Positions 54,591 to 63,196 of a stretch of DNA of 64,000 nucleotides are shown here, piece after piece. The position numbers and the translations under genes are program-made. Within the stretch, counting starts at the first letter, position 1. Every line of letters begins with the position of its first letter. The notes below the pieces were generated by a model, which worked only from the letters and a program-made list of their open reading frames with translations, was not told the origin of the DNA and did no database searches. The stretch spans positions 2,108,001 through 2,172,000 of the forward strand of contig NC_007948.1 in NCBI RefSeq assembly GCF_000013865.1, given 5' to 3'. This DNA comes from Polaromonas sp. JS666. GTDB taxonomy: Bacteria; Pseudomonadota; Gammaproteobacteria; Burkholderiales; Burkholderiaceae_C.

Positions 54591-55435
54591 CGTTCGCACT
54601 CCTCTGCAAAGCATGAAACCGAAGGAAGATGGATACTTCGCCGTCACAGTCTCCGGTTTCGGTGATGGGCGTTAACGGACCGACAGTGATACGGGTAATC
54701 AAGATTGTCAAGTGCGATCAACCGATGATGGGATTAATACCATTTTCTGTTGATGACAGCGGGGCAATTGCCCTCCAGATCGCCGACCACGCCCAACAGT
54801 ACGCCCGCGATGCCGCTAAGCCAACCCGCGGCCATCGACGGCTGCATCGCCGGTACTGATTCAGTCGCGTTTGACGCGAGCGACAGACGCAGACTTGCCG
54901 GCAGCTGTCCACCCGACGGAGCGTATAGCCGGTACCCGCGCGCGAACGCTCCGCGGACTCCGATTCGATTGCTTCGACGCCCGAGTGATGCGCCGCAAGT
55001 CCTCCCCAGATTCCCGTGCCGTCGGCCTCGTGCCGTGGATTCCCCCTCCTGTCGACGCGTCCGTGGTGCGCGCCGACGTTTTCCCATTCCCTCTTGATGG
55101 AGCCCTTTATGACAACCGCCACCGAAATCCTGCGCGCGATCGTTCAAGAACGGTCCACGGCTTCATTGAACCCTGCGTGATCAATGTCAGCAATGTGCCG
55201 CTGTCTTCTCGGGCAAAACGGTGGTTCAAGGAGCTGACACCAGAGCAGCTCGTCGACCAGCGATTCACGACGCACTCCTATCCATCGTTGGCTGCTGTTG
55301 AGCAGGAGGGAAGCCTACTCTCGGCGCCACAGTCTAGCCGGCTCATTCATCCGTCTGCCGTCTTGACCCACGGCAAGCGAATAGTTTCTCGTTTCGAGGC
55401 ATCGTTGGTGGCCCTCAACTTAATGGGAGTCCATC
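54591..55435. other. decayed region upstream of the integrase remnant
   Basis: No intact gene. On the minus strand, 54718-54910 reads as plausible protein in one frame (LASNATESVPAMQPSMAAGW onward) and 54910-55080 in another, as if a gene had frameshifted. On the plus strand an ATG at 55109 with GGAG six bases upstream begins MTTATEILRAIVQERS, stops at 55180, and a neighbouring frame continues with VPLSSRAKRWFKELTPEQLV. These look like fragments of two different genes. Confidence 0.4.
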
Positions 55436-56059
55436 ATGGAAGCCGTTGCCAACACAGTTCATCGCGAGCCATGAAACAAGGGCAAGATCGTCGGCCAGAA
55501 GGCTCCGTTCAAACTCAAAGACATCTGGGCACTTCGAGTTCGCCTGCAAATGCAGAGCCGCGTGCGCGAACTCGCTCTCTTCAACCTGGGAATCGACAGC
55601 AAGCTGCGCGGTTGCGACCTTGTCAATCTCAAGGTCCGGGACATCTGCCACGGCGATCAGGTGGCAACCCGCGCCGTGGTGATGCAGCACAAGACCCAGC
55701 GCCCTGTGCAGTTCGAAATCATGCTGGCGACCCGTGAAGTCGTACAGAAGTGGATCAAGCAAGCGGGGTTGAAGTCCGAGGATTTCCTGTTCCCCAGTCG
55801 TATTCACGACTCGCCACATCTGGGAACGCGGCAGTACGCTCGAATCCTCAAGGGTTGGGTCGAGGAACTTGGACTTGATACCGCAGACTATGGTACGCAC
55901 TCGATGCGACGCACCAAGGTGACGTTGATCTATCGGCGCACAAAGAACCTGCGCGCCGTGCAGCTTCTACTTGGGCATTCCAAGCTGGAGTCGACGGTAC
56001 GGTATCTCGGTATCGAGGTAGACGACGCTTTGGAGATCTCCGAACAGACTGAAATCTGA
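55436..56059 (+). pseudogene. tyrosine recombinase with an early stop codon
   Basis: From the ATG at 55436 the frame reads MEAVANTVHREP, then TGA, then NKGKIVGQKAPFKLKDIWAL and onward to a normal end at 56059. Related small integrases usually have EPWNKGK here, so TGG has probably become TGA. The catalytic domain looks complete: Arg in SKLRGCDLVNL, His-x-x-Arg in THSMRRTK, His in LLGHSKLES and the nucleophile Tyr in TVRYLG. An ATG at 55550 could restart translation. It may be inactive or expressed as a truncated protein. Confidence 0.85.
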
Positions 56060-56074
56060 TCGAAGAGTAGTACA

Positions 56075-56115
56075 GGCCGCCCGATAGTCGACGCTGAAAA
56101 GCCAATCGGGCGGCC
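56075..56115. terminator. long GC-rich hairpin after the recombinase
   Basis: GGCCGCCCGAT and ATCGGGCGGCC are perfect 11-bp arms around a 19-base loop, starting 16 bases after the recombinase stop. No T-run follows, so it may be a weak terminator or a recombination site rather than a classical terminator. Confidence 0.5.
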
Positions 56116-56324
56116 CAATCCGTTTCGCCTTCGCCTGAACCCGGCGACAACGCCATCGTCGGCCAAGCCCTCGCGCTCAAAGGCTGCTTTTGGAATGGCC
56201 GCGTATTCGCACTGTCGGCCATGAGCCGACCTTCGCGCGAGCAAACGAAAGCAGACCTTCACATGTCCCCGCGGGCGCGAAGCGGCGTAAAATGACCTGC
56301 ATTCGATCTGCGAGGAGGGCTGAC

Positions 56325-57122
56325 ATGGCAACGTTTGTGGCGACCGACCCGGAGGCCTATGAAGGCTATGTTGGCCGAGGCAGTCAGCGTCTTGCTCCTG
56401 CATTTGTGCGGTTCGCCGGTGTCTCGGCGAGTGAGCGAGCGCTTGACGTCGGTTGCGGGACCGGGCATTTGACGCGCGCAATAGCGGCGGCGACCGCAGT
56501 AGCGACTGGCATCGACCTCTCGGCGCCGTATGTGGAATTCGCGCGGCGCGTCACCGCAGACCCTGCGATCACTTTTCTCGTTGGCGATGCTCTTGATCTT
56601 CCATATCAGGAGGGGGTGTTCGAGCGCGCGCTCTCGATGCTCGCCCTGGATGTGTTGCCCGACTCGGTACAGGGTTTGCGCGAGATGCGCAGAGTCACCC
56701 AGCCAGGGGGTGTTGTCGCGGTGGTGGTCAACAACTTCCGCAGCGGTTGGACACCGTTCAGTCTGGTTTGGGACGCTGCCGCGGTGCTCGATCCGGAGGG
56801 GGCGGCCATGCGCGACGAGATGGTCTCCAAGCCGTTGGGATGGCCGGGCGGCCTGGCGAGATTGTTCGCCACCGTGGGCTTCCACGACATCGTTGAGGAG
56901 CAACTCAGCGCGATCTTTGAGTACCAGTCGTTCGAGGACTATTGGTCCACGTTCCTCACGGGACAGGGCAAGACTGGAAGCTATGTGACAAATCTCGGGA
57001 ACTCAAAACGCGGGGAATTGGAGCGTCACGTTCGAGCGGCGTATCTGTGCGGCATGGCAGATGGTCCGCGTGCCCTGACCACCTCGTTCTGGGCTGTGCG
57101 CGGCGAAGTTTCATCCCACTGA
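56325..57122 (+). CDS. class I SAM-dependent methyltransferase
   Basis: 265 residues from the ATG at 56325, which has GAGGAGG about six bases upstream. Motif I is LDVGCGTGHLTRAI (about 41-54), followed by GIDLSAPYVEFAR, VGDALDLPYQEGVFERALSMLAL and LREMRRVTQPGGVVAVVV, the order of the Methyltransf_11 family. The substrate is unknown: no biosynthetic neighbours are present. It lies between the broken recombinase and the right copy of the 136-bp repeat, so it is probably cargo of the accessory region. Confidence 0.9.
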   Translation: MATFVATDPEAYEGYVGRGSQRLAPAFVRFAGVSASERALDVGCGTGHLTRAIAAATAVATGIDLSAPYVEFARRVTADPAITFLVGDALDLPYQEGVFERALSMLALDVLPDSVQGLREMRRVTQPGGVVAVVVNNFRSGWTPFSLVWDAAAVLDPEGAAMRDEMVSKPLGWPGGLARLFATVGFHDIVEEQLSAIFEYQSFEDYWSTFLTGQGKTGSYVTNLGNSKRGELERHVRAAYLCGMADGPRALTTSFWAVRGEVSSH

Positions 57123-57151
57123 GCGGCAGCTTAACGCTGTTCTGACTCTCT

Positions 57152-57287
57152 GCAATGGGTCGTCAAGAGCCGGTCATGAACGACCGTGGGCTGGAAATTA
57201 ATTGGGTTGCCGGTAAGCCGACACCGATGATCGGCAGCAAACGCTGCAGTCCCGTCGTTCGAAGCTCATTTCTCAGTGACCGCAAAG
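57152..57287 (+). repeat. 136-bp inverted repeat, right copy
   Basis: Begins GCAATGGGTCGTCAAGAGCC and ends CAGTGACCGCAAAG; the inverse of 46573-46708 at about 87% identity with no gaps. It occupies nearly half of the 310-bp gap between the methyltransferase and DUF2889 genes; the rest of the gap (57288-57433) shows no gene. Confidence 0.85.
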
Positions 57288-57433
57288 GGTGGACTGTTGA
57301 GCTACAGATAAATCTCCTTAAAGTAGTCCTTCTCAGCATCGCTGATCAGTTACAACCGGAATGATGGTCAACGATTTCCAGCGCCCGCAACTTGCTGGGA
57401 AAATGGTTCATCTGCCCTGAATCAATACCCCCC

Positions 57434-58015
57434 ATGCCACTGCCTGCACCCCAAGCCCGATCCCACCTGCACACACGCGCCGTCGTCTTTCGCGGCTACC
57501 ACCGCGAGGACGGCCTGTGGGACATTGAGGCCGAGTTGACCGACACCAAGACATATGCGCTGGAGCGCTTCGAGCAGGGCGAGCTGGCGCCGGGCACGCC
57601 TCTTCACGGCATGGCGATTCGGGCGACGGTGGACGACACCCTGACGATCCGCGAGATCGCCAGTTCGATGGACCACACGCCTTTTGGCGAATGCCAGCAG
57701 GGCAAGGACCCGATGCAGCAGATGGTGGGCGTGACCATGGGGCCGGGCTGGCGCCAGGCCATTGAGCGGGCGCTGGGCGGCATCAAGGGTTGCACGCACC
57801 TGCGCGAGTTGCTGTTCAACATGGCGACGGCTGCCTACCAGACCATTCCCGCTTACCGTGACCGCCTGCGCAGGCAAGCCGGCCTGCCCGAGCCTGAAAA
57901 CGCCGGACCGCCTTACCACCTGGGCAAATGCATCGCCTGGGATTTCGACGGACCGGTGGTGCAGCGGCACTACCCCAAATTTGCGGGTTGGCAGCCGCTG
58001 AAGCGGCAGGGCTGA
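57434..58015 (+). CDS. DUF2889 domain protein
   Basis: 193 residues starting MPLPAPQARSHLHTRAVVFRGYHREDGLWDIEAELTDTK, with C-terminal CIAWDFDGPVVQRHYPKFAGW; these are the hallmarks of DUF2889, found in betaproteobacteria and aromatic degraders. There are no membrane segments. The function is unknown. The ATG at 57434 is chosen because homology begins there; the frame opens at 57392. It marks the return to backbone sequence after the accessory region. Confidence 0.88.
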   Translation: MPLPAPQARSHLHTRAVVFRGYHREDGLWDIEAELTDTKTYALERFEQGELAPGTPLHGMAIRATVDDTLTIREIASSMDHTPFGECQQGKDPMQQMVGVTMGPGWRQAIERALGGIKGCTHLRELLFNMATAAYQTIPAYRDRLRRQAGLPEPENAGPPYHLGKCIAWDFDGPVVQRHYPKFAGWQPLKRQG

Positions 58016-58139
58016 GTAAGAAGGGGGGGCCGCCGGCCCGGGTCTTGTTGAAGTCGCCGTGCCGGCCGCGCCTTGATTGATGCGCGGGTTCATCGGCACG
58101 CGCCCCGGCGCGCGGACCAGGCGGGATCTGCGCAGGCGA

Positions 58140-59840
58140 TCATCCGCCGTCTATCTCCCCGCGCAGCGACTCGACCACCCCCCGGAACTCCTCGCGGTTG
58201 TGCTCGCTCAGCCCTGAGAGCGCCTCGTGCGCGTGCAGTATCCGCTGACGCCACGCCGCCGGGTCGTCGTGCCGGGTGCTCAGCGCGTAGAGCTCGGGCG
58301 CGGCGGTAACGTCCTCGCGGATGCTGGCCAGCACCCGATCCATGCTCAGCTCCTCGAAGAGCGCGCGCACCACAGGCGTCACCCCCGCAAGCACCACGCG
58401 GCCCCGGCCGACCAGCTCGTGCACCGTGCCGAGGCAGGTGCTGTCCAGGTAGTCGCAGCCGGAGAGGTCCAGCACCAGCGGCCGCCCCTCCTCCAGTACG
58501 GCACGCGCGGTCTCGTAGAAGGCGTCGCAGTGCATCCAGGTGGCCCGGCCGCGCAGCGCGAGGTGCACGGCGTCCTCCGTCTCTCCGTAGAAGACGACCT
58601 CGCCGCCCGGCTGCGCCGCGCCCGAGGCGGTCAGGTTGGGGCTCGCGGCGCCGTTGTCGAACGAGGAGGGGCCGGCGTGCGCGTCGATCAGGAGGAGGGT
58701 CACGTCGTCCGGGTCCGGGTCCGTGGCGGCGCCACCGCGCAACTCCCCCAACATCTCCTGCGCGCTGGAGAGCGGCATGGAGAGTACCCGCTTGAGCCGT
58801 TCCAGCTCCCGCTCCGTCCCCGACGGGAGGAGCCCATCGGTGTAGAGGAGCATTCGATCGCCCGGCGCCAGCCAGAGCCGCTCCTCGTGGAAGCGTGCAT
58901 CCAGCGCCAGCCCCAGCGCCGGCCCCGTGCGCCGGATCAGGCGCGTCTCCCGGCCCTCGCGCACGTGCAGCACGGGCGGGTGCCCCGCGGATGCCAGCGT
59001 CACGCTACCCTCCACCGTGTCGAGCAGGCCAATGACGGCGGTCACAAAGAGACCCGGCGCTTCGATCGACTGGCAGAGCGAGCGGTTCACCGCGTCCAGC
59101 ACCGCCGCCGGTGCCAGCGCGCGGCCCGTCTCCGGGTCCACCAGCACCAGCCGCTGCTTGAACAGCACCGAGAGCATCGCCGAGGTGACGCCGTGACCGG
59201 TGGCGTCCGCCAGGTAGAAGGCCAGGTGCCGCTCGCCGAGCCGGACCACGTCGTAGAGGTCACCGCCCACGTGCTGTCCCGGCCGGTAGACCGCCTGGAC
59301 GCAGTAGCTCTCCACCGGCGGCGGGCTGCCCGGCAGAAGCGCGCGCTGGATCACCTCCGCCCGCTCCAGGTCGCGCCGCAGCAGCTCCGACTTCTCCTCC
59401 AGCTCCCGCACCTTTCGCTGCAGCTCCGCGTGCAGCCGCGCCTGCTCCGCCAGCAGCCGCCGCCGCTCCAGCGCGTTGCGCACCGAGACCTCCATCTCTT
59501 CCAGCCGCGGCGGCTTCGGCAGGAAGTCGAACGCCCCGAACCGGATCGCCGCCACCGCCGAGTCGAAGGTGTCCAGCCCGGAGAGGACGATCCAGATGGC
59601 ACCCGGCACCGTCTCGCGCCCCCAGTGCAGCAGCTCCAGCCCGTCCATCCTGGGCATCATGATGTCCGTCAGAACCAGCGCGACATCCGGGTGCTCACGC
59701 AGGATCGCCTGCGCCGCGATCCCGTCGGCGGCCTCCAGTACCGGAGCGCAGCCGAAGCGCTCCAGCGCCCGCTTCACCATGAGGCGGGTCACCGGCTGGT
59801 CGTCCACCACCAGCGCGAGCGGGGCGGGGTCGGGCGTCAT
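58140..59840 (-). CDS. response-regulator PP2C phosphatase with STAS domain
   Basis: 566 residues: receiver domain (about 5-120, phospho-acceptor Asp59 in LVLTDIMMPRMDG, Lys109 in FLPKPPR), coiled-coil linker (about 120-155), SpoIIE/RsbU-type PP2C phosphatase (about 175-385, GGDLYDVVRLG, FYLADATGHGVTSAML), STAS domain (about 430-520, VLDLSGCDYLDSTCLGT, with the phosphorylatable Ser) and a helical C-terminal segment. This is a one-protein partner-switch, linking a histidine kinase signal to anti-sigma-type control. No kinase or anti-sigma gene is nearby. The DNA is markedly more GC-rich than its neighbours, suggesting transfer. Confidence 0.93.
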   Translation of the reverse strand: MTPDPAPLALVVDDQPVTRLMVKRALERFGCAPVLEAADGIAAQAILREHPDVALVLTDIMMPRMDGLELLHWGRETVPGAIWIVLSGLDTFDSAVAAIRFGAFDFLPKPPRLEEMEVSVRNALERRRLLAEQARLHAELQRKVRELEEKSELLRRDLERAEVIQRALLPGSPPPVESYCVQAVYRPGQHVGGDLYDVVRLGERHLAFYLADATGHGVTSAMLSVLFKQRLVLVDPETGRALAPAAVLDAVNRSLCQSIEAPGLFVTAVIGLLDTVEGSVTLASAGHPPVLHVREGRETRLIRRTGPALGLALDARFHEERLWLAPGDRMLLYTDGLLPSGTERELERLKRVLSMPLSSAQEMLGELRGGAATDPDPDDVTLLLIDAHAGPSSFDNGAASPNLTASGAAQPGGEVVFYGETEDAVHLALRGRATWMHCDAFYETARAVLEEGRPLVLDLSGCDYLDSTCLGTVHELVGRGRVVLAGVTPVVRALFEELSMDRVLASIREDVTAAPELYALSTRHDDPAAWRQRILHAHEALSGLSEHNREEFRGVVESLRGEIDGG

Positions 59841-59926
59841 GGGGTGCGAGGGAAAGGGTCGCAGGCGGTGTGCCACACATGCCGTGCGTCGCCCTGTTTT
59901 TCTTCTTTTTCTTCTATACGCATCAT
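59837..59926 (-). CDS. 29-residue ORF translationally coupled to the phosphatase gene
   Basis: GAGGAG lies seven bases before an ATG (with a second ATG next to it); the codons begin MMRIEEKEEKQGDARHVWHT and end with TGA overlapping the phosphatase ATG as ATGA. The product has a charged Glu/Lys N-terminus and a Pro/Arg C-terminus. The strong ribosome site compensates for the weak one of the phosphatase gene, so the ORF may serve as a translational leader, a small protein, or both. Confidence 0.55.
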   Translation of the reverse strand: MMRIEEKEEKQGDARHVWHTACDPFPRTP

Positions 59927-60065
59927 CGGTTTTTCTCCTCGTTGATCGAGTTGCCGCTGCCGTATTGGGATTGAAGGTCCCGCGCCGTATTATTCTCTCT
60001 GCGCTGCCTGGCGGCAACTGCGGATTGATGCGCCGGTTACAGGTGATGGATCCTGGGTCTAGCCC
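59927..60065. other. promoter region of the phosphatase gene
   Basis: No gene seen. It separates the small ORF from the MITE at 60066 and should hold the phosphatase promoter. The open frame that continues from the phosphatase into this stretch (to 60068) is not credible as coding. Confidence 0.5.
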
Positions 60066-60209
60066 CAATACTGTTCAGTTAAGTTATTCACCCTGAGCCG
60101 GAATGACAAAAACGTTGACTTGTCATTGCGGGCCTGACCCGCAATCCATGGATCCCGGATCAAGTCCGGGATGACAAACCAGAGGCAAGGGCTTAACTGA
60201 ACAGTATTG
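60066..60209. mobile_element. MITE-like element, copy 2 (144 bp)
   Basis: Perfect 18-bp terminal inverted repeats CAATACTGTTCAGTTAAG and CTTAACTGAACAGTATTG, IS4-like at the inner part. Flanking direct repeats GGTCTAGCCC and GGTCGAGCCC (10 bp, one mismatch) are the probable target duplication. The interior palindromes match those of copy 1 at 29079-29246 in reverse orientation. It has no ORF; an IS4-family transposase elsewhere would have to move it. Confidence 0.88.
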
Positions 60210-60366
60210 GGTCGAGCCCGGGACTTCGGTGATTGAGTCGCAGGCGAGTTCTTCTTGCTATAAAAGAGCAGCTTATGGTGACCATTCCACGAGACTGCAG
60301 CCAGATGTAACACCGAAGGGTCGGCAAAGTTACAAACTGGGTTGACTGTCACCTTAAACTTGGTCC

Positions 60367-62394
60367 ATGACCCCGGCCCTGCACCGCGCAGCCACTTTTA
60401 CCGCTGAACAGTTCCACCGCCTCATGGGCGCCATCAGGCGGCACCCCGTGCGGGCGGCTTTGGTGCTGCCGGCGCTGATGCTGCTTTATGTACTGGTGCT
60501 GATTCCGTTCACGCCCGGCATTGGCGACTTGCGCAAGGCCAAGTCTGAAACGCCCTCGGTGCTGCTGGCTTCTGATGGCACGGTGCTGGCCGAGTACAGG
60601 CGTATCAACCGGCAGTGGGTGACGCTGGACAAGATTTCGCCCAACGTCGTTAACGCGCTGATCGCCACAGAAGACCACCGATTTTACGAGCACCACGGCA
60701 TCGACTTCCGGCGTATCGCGGGGGCGGTGCTCAGTACCTTGTCGGGCGATTTGCAGGGTGGCTCGACCATCACGCAGCAGCTGGCGCGCAACTTGTACCC
60801 CGAGGAGATCGGCCGCGCCACCAGCATCACGCGCAAGGTCAAGGAGGCGATCACCGCGCTGAAGATCGAGGCGGTGTATTCCAAGCGCGAGATCCTGGAG
60901 ACCTATCTCAACACCGTGCCTTTTTTGTACAACGCCTTCGGCATCGAAATGGCCGCGCGCACCTATTTCGACAAGTCGGCCTACAAGCTGGATGTGCTGG
61001 AGAGCGCCACGCTGATCGGCATGCTCAAGGGCACGAGTTATTACAACCCGGTGTTGAACCCGGAGCGCGCCGTGCAGCGCCGCAACCTGGTGCTGGCGCA
61101 GATGGCCAAGCACGGCAAGCTGGACCCGGCCCGGGTTGAGGTGCTGGCCAAACGGCCGCTCAAGCTAGACTTTGAGCGGCAGACCGAGGCGCTGGGCCCG
61201 GCGCCGCACGTGGCCCAACACTTGCGCAAATGGCTGATTGCCTGGGCCGACCACAAGGGCTTCGACATTCATTCGGACGGCCTGCGGGTGCGCACCACCC
61301 TCGACGCCAAGATCCAGAAGGCGGCCAACCAGGCGGTGGCCCGGCAGATGGCGCAATTGCAAACGCTGGCAGACGGCCGGCGCAAGGCGGGGCAGGAGCG
61401 GCCCGTGCTGCAGGCCGGCTTCCTCGCGCTCGACCCGCGCAACGGCGCCGTGCGGGCCTGGGTGGGCAGCCGCGACTTTGCGCAGGAGCAGTTTGACCAT
61501 GTGAGCCAGGCGCGGCGCCAGCCGGGCTCGACCTTCAAGCCCTTTGTTTATGGCGCGGCCTTCATGCTGGGGCTGGACCCGCTGGACACCTTGATCGACC
61601 AGCCTGTGGCCATCTCGCAGCAGGGCGCCGGGGTGTGGACGCCCAGCGATGCAACGCCGCCCACTTACATGCCCACCACCCTGCGCGACGGGCTGGTGTA
61701 TTCCAAAAACACCATCACGGCCCAGCTGATGCAGAAGGTGGGGCCAGCCAAAGTAGGGGCGCTGGCGCAGGCCATGGGCGTGCGGCAGAGCAAGCTGGAC
61801 CTGGTGCCGTCACTCGCGCTGGGCACCAGCCCCGTCACGCTGCTGGAGATGGTCACCGCCTACGGCTCCATTGCCAATGGCGGCAGTTATATGCCGCCGG
61901 TGCTGGTGCTGCGCGTGGAAGACCGCAACGGCCGGCTGCTGGAGCAGTTCGAGCCCGTCAGGGAGCGCGAACCGGCCATGCCGCGTGCGCATGCGCTGAC
62001 TTTGGTGAATGCGATGCGCGGTGTGATTGACGAGGGCACGGGCACGGCCATTCGCCAGCGCTATGGCATCCAGGCCGACGTGGCCGGCAAGACCGGCACC
62101 ACGCAAGACAACACCGACGGCTGGTTCATCATGATGAACTCGCAACTGGTGGCCGGCGCCCGGGTCGGCTTTAACGACAACAGCGTGACCATGGGCACCT
62201 GGGGGCAGGGTGCCCGCAGCGCGCTGCCCATGGTGGGCGAGGTTTTTCAGCAAGGCTTTCGCAACCGCTGGCTTGACCAGAACGCTGAATTCGACATTCC
62301 GCGCCCACGGCCCGCTCCGCCGGAGCAGGCGCCGGTCATGGAGATCATGAATGGCTTGTTTGGCAGGATCTTTCGGCAGTTGCAGGGGAACTGA
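60367..62394 (+). CDS. class A penicillin-binding protein, PBP1A type
   Basis: 675 residues: a short cytoplasmic tail, one TM segment (about 29-52), a glycosyltransferase domain (EDHRFYEHHGIDFRRIAGA, GGSTITQQLARNLYP, KVKEAITALKIE, about 95-270) and a transpeptidase domain with SxxK in PGSTFKPF, SxN in YSKNT and KTGTT. It polymerises and cross-links peptidoglycan in the periplasm. The length is shorter than E. coli PBP1A, as it lacks the OB-fold insert, so I give no symbol. It stands alone between the MITE and the XRE-cupin gene. Confidence 0.95.
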   Translation: MTPALHRAATFTAEQFHRLMGAIRRHPVRAALVLPALMLLYVLVLIPFTPGIGDLRKAKSETPSVLLASDGTVLAEYRRINRQWVTLDKISPNVVNALIATEDHRFYEHHGIDFRRIAGAVLSTLSGDLQGGSTITQQLARNLYPEEIGRATSITRKVKEAITALKIEAVYSKREILETYLNTVPFLYNAFGIEMAARTYFDKSAYKLDVLESATLIGMLKGTSYYNPVLNPERAVQRRNLVLAQMAKHGKLDPARVEVLAKRPLKLDFERQTEALGPAPHVAQHLRKWLIAWADHKGFDIHSDGLRVRTTLDAKIQKAANQAVARQMAQLQTLADGRRKAGQERPVLQAGFLALDPRNGAVRAWVGSRDFAQEQFDHVSQARRQPGSTFKPFVYGAAFMLGLDPLDTLIDQPVAISQQGAGVWTPSDATPPTYMPTTLRDGLVYSKNTITAQLMQKVGPAKVGALAQAMGVRQSKLDLVPSLALGTSPVTLLEMVTAYGSIANGGSYMPPVLVLRVEDRNGRLLEQFEPVREREPAMPRAHALTLVNAMRGVIDEGTGTAIRQRYGIQADVAGKTGTTQDNTDGWFIMMNSQLVAGARVGFNDNSVTMGTWGQGARSALPMVGEVFQQGFRNRWLDQNAEFDIPRPRPAPPEQAPVMEIMNGLFGRIFRQLQGN

Positions 62395-62399
62395 CTGAA

Positions 62400-62465
62400 G
62401 ACGCTACAAAAAGGGTAGTTGCTTGCCGCCCGTGTTTATTGAGCTAGAGGCTTATTTGGCTTATT
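62400..62465. repeat. diverged copy of the Comamonadaceae-type repeat
   Basis: CTACAAAAAGGGTAGTTGCTTGCC followed by GAGCTAGAGGCTTATTTGGCTTATTTGGCT resembles the copy at 39795-39852. A 10-bp duplication TTATTTGGCT occurs at its end. Confidence 0.5.
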
Positions 62466-62571
62466 TGGCTAATAAGTAAGCAACGCCTTCAAACTGCATA
62501 CCCAACAACGAACAACGCCGCATGTCTGCGCGGTGAAGCGGTCGTGCCACTCGCTTGACCTGAAATCCAAT

Positions 62572-63195
62572 ATGATGGAAAATAATTCCACCATGAGAGA
62601 GCAAAAGTCAGCCAGCTTGAACGACCGCATTGCGCAACGCGTGCGGGATTTGCGGGCGGCTCGCAGCCTCTCGCTTGATGCCCTGGCCACGCACTGTGGG
62701 GTTAGCCGCTCCATGATCTCGCTGATTGAGCGGGGCGAAAGCAGTCCAACCGCCGTGCTACTTGAGAAACTGGCCACGGGTCTGAACGTTCCGCTGGCAT
62801 CGCTGTTCGAGGCACCCCAGCCCACCAAAGATCCCGTGGCGCGTTTGGCTGATCAACCGTCGTGGCGGGATCCCCATTCCGGCTATGTACGAAGAAACGT
62901 ATCTCCCAGCGGCGTTGCCTCGCCCATCCAGATCGTTGAAGTGTCGTTTCCTGCCAAAGCGCGTGTGGCCTACGAAACCGGCGCCCGGGAGGCACAGATT
63001 CACCAGCAGGTGTGGGTGCTCGAGGGCTCCATCGAAGTCACTGTGGGTGACGACCAGCATCGGCTTGGCACCGGTGACTGCCTGGCGCTGGTGCTGGATC
63101 GTCCTGTGAGCTACCACAACCCCACTCGCAAGACCGCGCGCTATGCCGTCGTGATCACGACCTTGCCTTCAACCGCTGCCGCCCTCTGGAGATGA
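62572..63195 (+). CDS. XRE-cupin transcriptional regulator
   Basis: About 207 residues: an XRE helix-turn-helix (about 16-72, LSLDALATHCGVSRSMISLIERGESSPTAVLLEKLATGL) and a C-terminal cupin (about 125-190, EAQIHQQVWVLEGSIEVTVGDDQHRLGTGDCL). Such regulators sense small molecules and often control neighbouring catabolic or transport genes. The GNAT gene starts one base after its stop, so they are co-transcribed. The start could be 62572, 62575 or 62593; a palindrome TGGAA-AATAA-TTCCA at 62576-62590 lies across this region and may be its own operator. Confidence 0.9.
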   Translation: MMENNSTMREQKSASLNDRIAQRVRDLRAARSLSLDALATHCGVSRSMISLIERGESSPTAVLLEKLATGLNVPLASLFEAPQPTKDPVARLADQPSWRDPHSGYVRRNVSPSGVASPIQIVEVSFPAKARVAYETGAREAQIHQQVWVLEGSIEVTVGDDQHRLGTGDCLALVLDRPVSYHNPTRKTARYAVVITTLPSTAAALWR

Positions 63196-63196
63196 C

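Noticed and set aside
54734..55147. 137-residue open frame on the minus strand
   Set aside because: Only its C-terminal part looks protein-like and a different frame is better upstream; treated as a possible decayed gene rather than a CDS.
58227..59945. 572-residue open frame opposite the REC-PP2C-STAS gene
   Set aside because: Arg/Gln/His-rich shadow; the minus-strand protein has four recognisable domains.
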